From contig QNQO01000503.1 in the NCBI GenBank assembly GCA_003290165.1, positions 1 to 64,000 of the forward strand: a stretch of 64,000 bases of DNA, in the 5' to 3' direction. This DNA comes from Berberis thunbergii. Its lineage: Eukaryota; Streptophyta; Magnoliopsida; Ranunculales; Berberidaceae. Positions 59,354 to 64,000 of the stretch are shown here, in pieces; position 1 is the stretch's first letter, and every line of letters begins with the position of its first letter. The notes beneath the pieces were generated by a model. It searched no databases, was not told the origin of the DNA, and saw only the letters and a list, made by a program, of their open reading frames with translations. A program made the position numbers and the translations under genes.

Positions 59354-59819
59354 TAAGCATATGTACTATGTTGGACATTTGAAGCCGGATAGACAGATAA
59401 GTGTTTGTAGATGCCTTAATTTCATTTCCTCATGGAAACCAATCAGTAACAAGGAAAAATCTAGGATGCCTGGTGGGTGTCAAGCATCGTTGATTTGCAT
59501 CGAGATAAGTGTAACATTTGTCTCAATGCAAAATCAACGGTGCTGACACCCACTAGGCATAGTACCAGACACCCTAGTCTTACTCAGTATTTTCTTATGA
59601 CACAACAACAAGATAATCTGTTGTTCATGCATTCTTCCTCACAAACTAAGCCCAATTTCACATCTATAAATGACATGAAAAAAGTTTGTACTTTCAAACT
59701 TTTAATTTTTTTTCCAAAAAAGTAAATGGGGGCAAGATCCCCTACTTGCCCTTATGTGGCTCCTTGCATCTAGTACCCAAAACTAGGTTCGATGTGGATG
59801 ATACTGCAAATTTTTCACC
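59354..59819. other. Spacer with a near-perfect hairpin
   Basis: No gene. Holds the hairpin described separately. The short frames at 59349-59546 and 59477-59725 are unrecognised. Confidence 0.5.
59465..59560. repeat. Inverted repeat with 40-bp arms
   Basis: The left arm 'atgcctggtgggtgtcaagc' onward (59465-59504) pairs with the right arm ending 'gtgctgacacccactaggcat' (59521-59560), with a few mismatches and a loop of about 16 nt. Confidence 0.8.
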
Positions 59820-59920
59820 TGCTGCAGAAAGAGCAGGAACTCAAACTCCTGGGAGATGAAACACTTTGTGCTAAGAAATACTCTAAAGTTATTGACTTTT
59901 ACACCCAAGCCACGAGTGCT

Positions 59921-60063
59921 TCTAGGGAGCCTGGGTCTGCTGCCTGGGTGGCATTTTTACATTTTTGCCCCTGCCTTTTTAACCACTCTTTAAACATAAC
60001 AACAAAGGAGGGGCAAAAGGATAATTTTGGCCCCCCCCAAGCAGCAAACCCAGACTCCCTAGA
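59921..60063. mobile_element. MITE with TCTAGGGAGCC ends, 143 bp
   Basis: TCTAGGGAGCCTGGGTCTGC at the left pairs with CAAACCCAGACTCCCTAGA at the right; GC-rich ends and an inner 'ttgcccc'/'ggggcaa' pair. It interrupts the PP5 TPR region. No target duplication recognised. Confidence 0.75.
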
Positions 60064-60508
60064 ATTATACCTCAAAAAATATGAAATTGTTGTAATGACT
60101 CCAACTTAATCCTGAATATTCAAAGGGCTATTATTGGCGAGCTAAAGTGATTGTAAGATCAACAAGTTAAAGTTAAAGGGCCATTCAAAATTTTAAGAAG
60201 ATTCTGAAAATTTGTCCAGGTCATCCCCAAGTAGCAAAGAGTTTAAAGCGATGTGAGATGATTGTCAAATATAATATGGCCTTCCCCAAAGAGGTTAAAG
60301 ACATCATGTAAGATGGCTACTGTGAATTGTGAATGCAACACTACGTTAGAAGGAGAAGGTGTTGTTACTAGTGTTTTTGCAAAATGATGGCAGACTTCAA
60401 GAAAGGAAAGTGCCTGCATAAGTGATACGCATACCATATTATAGAACATGCCAAGGAAATACTCCGGGCTATGTCTTCTTTAATTGATGTAAATCAACTT
60501 TTCTAGGG

Positions 60509-62660
60509 TGATACTATCCTGCGGATGATACTATCCTCATTTATGATGTCTCCGCTATTTAGGTTCTTGCTCTTAAAATAATTATGCTTTGGTTTGAAGT
60601 TATTTCTGGTCTGAAAATAAACTTTCACAAATCAGTGGTGTTGCCTATTGGAGAAGTCCTTCATCTGCATCAGTTGGCGGGTTTATTTGCTTGTTCAACG
60701 GGTGAGCTTCCAGTTAAGTACTTGGGCATGCCTTTGGGTGCTAGTTTTAAAAGTAAAAGTTGTGTGGGATGAGACGATCGAAAGGATGGAATCGAAACTA
60801 GCGTCGTGAAAATGCGAATTTCTCTCTAAAGCAGGCAAATTAGCTCTTGTCCATTCCACATTAGCTTTTATCCATGTGTTCATTCTGTCTCTTTTCAAGG
60901 TTCCTTCGTCAATAGCGGCCAAGATGGAACAGATAATGCTCGATTTTCTTTGGGGTTCCACTCAAAACTCTAGAAATATGCATTTAGTGGGCTGGGAAAA
61001 ATTTTGTTGCCCCAAATCTCGAGGTGGTTTAGGCATTCGCCAGGTGCTCACATTCAATTTTGCATTACTTTTCAAGTGGCTTTGGCGATTTGCAGAAGAA
61101 AATGACAATTTATGAAGATCTCTCATTATTGATAAATATGGGCGCAATAGATGAGTTTGGGAAAAGAGAACTAAATACACTCCCTATGGATGCTCTTTGT
61201 GGAAGTCCATCTCCCGGTGCGCAAGTGGTTTCTACCCTCACACCTCTCTTCGATGTGGGAATGGCGATCTCATCTCTTTTTGGCATGATTTCTAGTGTAG
61301 TAACCAATCTCTGAAGGATCTGTTTCCAAGGTTGTTTATCATTAACAACAACCAATATGGGAGTGTGAACAATTTTTGGTTTAATGGCAATTCTTGAGAT
61401 ATTTCCTTTCGAAGAACCCTTAATACTGGGGAACTAGAGGATGTCGCCAATTTAATGCATTTATTGAATAGACAGATGCTCTCAGAGGGATCTCATAGTT
61501 TAGTGTGGAAGGGTAAAGGTGTGGGCTACTCGGTGAAAAAAAATTATGATATGTTGGAATCCTCTCATTATGAGACTCACTCCAACCCCTTCATTTCCTC
61601 TCACAAGAATCTGGTATGGGTGAAAAAAAATTTCCTCGGATAAATTTCTTCAGTTGGTCAGTGTTGCATGAGAGCAGTGTTCTAAAAATTGTTAAGCGCT
61701 GGGCGGGCGGCGAGCAGGTGCCTAGCGCCTAGGGGCTTAGGCGGTCTTAGGTTTTGTATTATAACTTTAATAATTTACAAAAGTTAAGCATAATACATTA
61801 TCGATTACATCCAATTTAATGCCAATATACATATGCAAAATTTAAAAACAAGAAAATTAACAATGGTGAACAAAATTTATTAAAACTCAAATGACTGAAG
61901 TTGGTCATGATGGGTACTTTATATAAATTTGAATTTGTGTACTCTTTTATTTTTCTTCAAATTGCATGAATAACCTCAGTTATGTTTGATAAAATCTTCA
62001 TTAGTAAAATTGGTACCGGCAGATCCTTTGAGAATTCCATTAAGTTTTCATCATTTGCTACATTTAGACATATACTGAATAAAAAATAATTAAATAGTTT
62101 ATTTCTAAAAAAAATAGGAAAGAAAAATAAAATAAGAACACAATCAGCCTTATTAAAAAATTAAAAAAAAATTAAAATCGTCCAGACCGCCTAGATCCTG
62201 CCCAGACCCTCCTAAACCCGCCTAGACTGCCCACCCAGCCATTAATCTGGGCGGTTTTCCACCTTCTAGCGCCTAGGCCAATTTTTAGAACACTGCATAA
62301 GAGAATCTTGACTAAATATAGGTTTAAAAAAAAAGGAATACACACAGGGAGTCATTGTGTGCTTTGTGATGAGATTGACGAGACGCTGGATCATTTGATG
62401 CTTCACTGCAGATTCTCCAAATCAATTTGGAGCAGTTTCTTGTCAGAATTTGGTTTGAGTTTGATGTTTCAAGGCTCCATTTTAGATTGGCTAAGTTGGA
62501 GGTCCTAAGCTAATCCTTCCCGACGGGCGGAGTGGTTATGGCGTAGTGTTCCTCACGTACTCATGTGGTATGTGTGGAAGGAGAGAAATAGGAGCGTATT
62601 TGAAGGGCTTAACAGATCAGAGCACTCTATTGTTATCGAGATTAGGAATTGTTGTGGATG
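60509..62660 (+). pseudogene. LINE ORF2 RT C-terminal part
   Basis: Reading across frames: ADDTILIYDV (the RT A/Y-D-D site, 60529 onward), 'VKYLGMPLGASFKSKS' (60712-60765), 'LALVHSTLAFIHVFILSLFK' (60840-60900), 'MLDFLWGSTQNSRNMHLVGW' (60936-60995) and 'RGGLGIRQVLTFNFALLFKW' (61020-61080). After the hAT insertion comes a zinc-binding end HCVLCDEIDETLDHLMLHC (62356-62412). This is the standard order of the RT thumb, connection and CCHC-like end in plant L1 elements. Several stops and shifts. Confidence 0.85.
61675..62295 (+). mobile_element. hAT-type MITE with GCCTAGGCGC ends, 621 bp
   Basis: CAGTGTTCTAAAAATTG at the left and CAATTTTTAGAACACTG at the right are perfect 17-bp inverted repeats. 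Target duplication CATGAGAG / CATAAGAG (61667-61674 and 62296-62303), one mismatch. Same family as 19859-20302, opposite orientation. The LINE reading continues on both sides. Confidence 0.9.
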
Positions 62661-63140
62661 ATGGGTTCGGCTTTTAATTTGTTTAGGGATTTGGTTTTTG
62701 ACACCTTCATGGTGTCTTGGCATTCCTTGATATAGGAATGATTTCCTTTGTATTTTTTTTCCCTTTCTTTTTTAATAAACATCTTCGTGTTTGAACAAAA
62801 AAAAACAAACTTTTCTAGGGCCAGCGCCAGGCTAGGCCCAACACCATCCATCATCCTCGAGAAGCGCATATTCAGGATGATGGATGGTGTTGGGCCTGGC
62901 CTGGCTCCCTAGAAAAACTTGATGTAAATATTCCAAATGGTACGATCACTATTTGTGGTGATTTGCATGGCGGATTCAAACAATTGTTGAACATACTTCA
63001 GTGTAATGGATTTCCGTCTCCAACAAAGATGGATGTCTTTAATGGTGATTTTGTGGACAGAGGATTGATGTGTCCAAATTCCTCCCTGTCAATTTATAAC
63101 CTGAGAAATAAACAACAATGAGTCAATGACCTCCTTTGTT

Positions 63141-63417
63141 GTGGCCGAAGGTACTTCAATGTTAAAGTCAAGTGATTGAGTAAGGATGGATGTAGACTGT
63201 AAATTGAATTGTAAGTGTGTACCTTTATCATTTCATTTGTTCGCCTTATCTAGTGAGTATTTCACTCCTTTATTGACTCTATCGTTGAGGCGTGATGGAG
63301 ATAGGAGATCTCGTTGAAGATCTCTCCCATACATGAATGAGTTCTATTCAACACTTGGCACTGTTTGGGACCCAATACATGATTGAATCAAGAATTGTGC
63401 AAAATACATCTTGAGCT
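63141..63417. other. Spacer, no gene recognised
   Basis: Decayed sequence following the PP5 relic; no supported feature. Confidence 0.4.
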
Positions 63418-64000
63418 TGTGACAACCCAGAAATCTGAGTTCGAGCCTTATTTCCTGGCCAAGCTCCAAGATTTGTGGACGTTGGACTCGCACGATCTGG
63501 GCTTGGGCGCCTGACTCACGGGTTGAACAGTGACCTGGATTAGTCTGGGCTAGACCGTGATTGGGCCTGTTCGAGGCCGTACTGAGGCCTTTTTGTATTA
63601 GGGTTGACCTATGCCACGCGTACGGCTATGACTAGGTGACTGTTTGATATCTCATCAGTTACTCTGCCTAGTTAGTGGGGTTGTGTATAGAGACACTAAC
63701 TGATTGTGCGTGGGGGGATGTGAGATGTTATAATGGCGTATTTCGGCACCTTTTTTTACTCAATGTGTTGTAGTTAATGCTTTTGCAATGGTTAAGTAAT
63801 CACCTCTCATATACATCAAGCCTATATAAGCTTTCCTTGGGAGAGTTTTATTTTTTTACCTTCCAGAGCTTCCTTTTGTTATTCGTTTTTAAATTTTCCA
63901 ATTTGACCAAGCTCGGACTTTCATACAATCATGTCTGCATGATCTTATTTTTCGCGTGAGCGCCATGCGGCTTGCTTTGACTTTTTTAGGGGGGCACCAG
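63418..64000 (+). repeat. Start of a Ty3/gypsy-like LTR, cut by the window edge
   Basis: TGTGACAACCCAGAAATC is a common start of Ty3/gypsy chromovirus LTRs. Inside lies a TATA box, CCTATATAAG (63821-63830). No coding sequence is within reach, so the assignment rests on the start and the promoter spacing. Confidence 0.55.

Larger units (their letters stand above)
60509..62807 (+). mobile_element. 5'-truncated L1-type LINE with 13-bp target duplication
   Basis: Target duplication AACTTTTCTAGGG at 60496-60508 and 62808-62820. The 3' end has 'tttttaataaacatcttcgt' and an A-rich tail (about 62795-62807). The 5' end begins at the RT active site region. Interrupted by a hAT MITE at 61675-62295. Without that insert the LINE piece is about 1.7 kb. 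Confidence 0.88.
60495..62918. mobile_element. Foldback MITE in the PP5 pseudogene, itself split by a LINE
   Basis: Flanked by an 11-bp duplication TTGATGTAAAT (60484-60494 and 62919-62929) at the exact place where PP5 coding sequence is interrupted. An 11-bp duplication fits Mutator-like elements. The MITE itself is small: a left piece 60495-60508 and a right piece 62808-62918, in which 62811-62856 and about 62875-62917 are inverted arms (ttttctagggccagcgccag... with ...ggcctggctccctagaaaaa). Confidence 0.8.
59820..63140 (+). pseudogene. Processed pseudogene of serine/threonine phosphatase 5 (PP5-like), split by insertions
   Basis: In order: a TPR start, 'QELKLLGDETLCAKKYSKVI' then DFYTQAT (59825-59920); a later TPR part, 'LNPEYSKGYYWRAK' and 'NFKKILKICPGHPQVAKSLK' (60109-60260); the linker before the catalytic domain, 'KMMADFKKGKCLHK', a stop, 'YAYHIIEHAKEILRAMSSLI' (60385-60490); and the catalytic domain, ITICGDLHGGFKQLLN and VFNGDFVDRG (62940-63065), holding the metal-site motifs GDXHG and GDXVDRG. 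Stops and shifts are frequent and the end decays after 63100. Parts normally on different exons are adjacent without introns, so it looks like a retrocopy. Intervening blocks are a MITE (59921-60063) and a MITE carrying a LINE (60495-62918). Confidence 0.85.

Noticed and set aside
1..64000. CRISPR arrays, prokaryotic operons, tRNA or rRNA genes
   Set aside because: No spaced short repeats, no Shine-Dalgarno-driven gene clusters and no tRNA cloverleaf or rRNA sequence were seen; the window is plant nuclear DNA.

Overview
This is nuclear DNA of a flowering plant, almost certainly a eudicot. Genes have GT-AG introns, the families are plant-specific (wall-associated kinase, plantacyanin, plant GH28, UGT, PP5), and most of the window is plant LTR retrotransposons, LINEs and DNA-transposon derivatives. 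No CRISPR array, operon, tRNA or rRNA gene was seen.

Host genes that look intact: (1) a wall-associated receptor-like kinase, minus strand, three exons, 9626-12352, 747 aa; (2) a plantacyanin/basic blue copper protein, two exons, 15150-16140, 126 aa; (3) a GH28 polygalacturonase-like protein, five exons, 25794-28648, 486 aa; (4) two intact copies (35365-36342 and 40655-41626) and one frameshifted copy (38078-39052) of a plant multi-pass membrane protein family, in a direct tandem array that also holds a promoter-only partial copy. Host pseudogenes: a UDP-glycosyltransferase fragment (58893-59353) and an intronless PP5 phosphatase relic (about 59820-63140).

Layout: 1-8818 holds a minus-strand Copia gag fragment, a truncated Athila-type LTR and a near-complete Copia element. 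9.6-16.2 kb carries the kinase and plantacyanin genes. 16.6-20.3 kb holds a LINE derivative, two hAT-type non-autonomous elements and a minisatellite. 20.5-25.4 kb is decayed Ty3/gypsy sequence. 25.8-28.6 kb is the GH28 gene. 29921-34796 is a structurally complete Copia element with a 5-bp target duplication. 35-42 kb is the membrane-protein array. 43327-56350 is a large Athila/Tat-type Ty3/gypsy element with 1.8-kb LTRs and a tRNA-Asp primer site; a 1.6-kb hAT element inside it carries pieces of an ABCB transporter gene and of an extensin-like gene. 56.3-58.9 kb is an inverted LTR piece and a Copia pol fragment. 58.9-63.1 kb is a pile of nested insertions in the UGT and PP5 pseudogenes, and an LTR starts at 63418.

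The intact genes do not form a pathway, although the kinase, plantacyanin and GH28 protein all plausibly act at the cell wall or apoplast. I found no clearly novel biochemical system. The most informative objects are the gene-capturing hAT element, the nested insertion stack with readable target-site duplications, two short LINE derivatives sharing a 3' end, and the tandem membrane-protein array.
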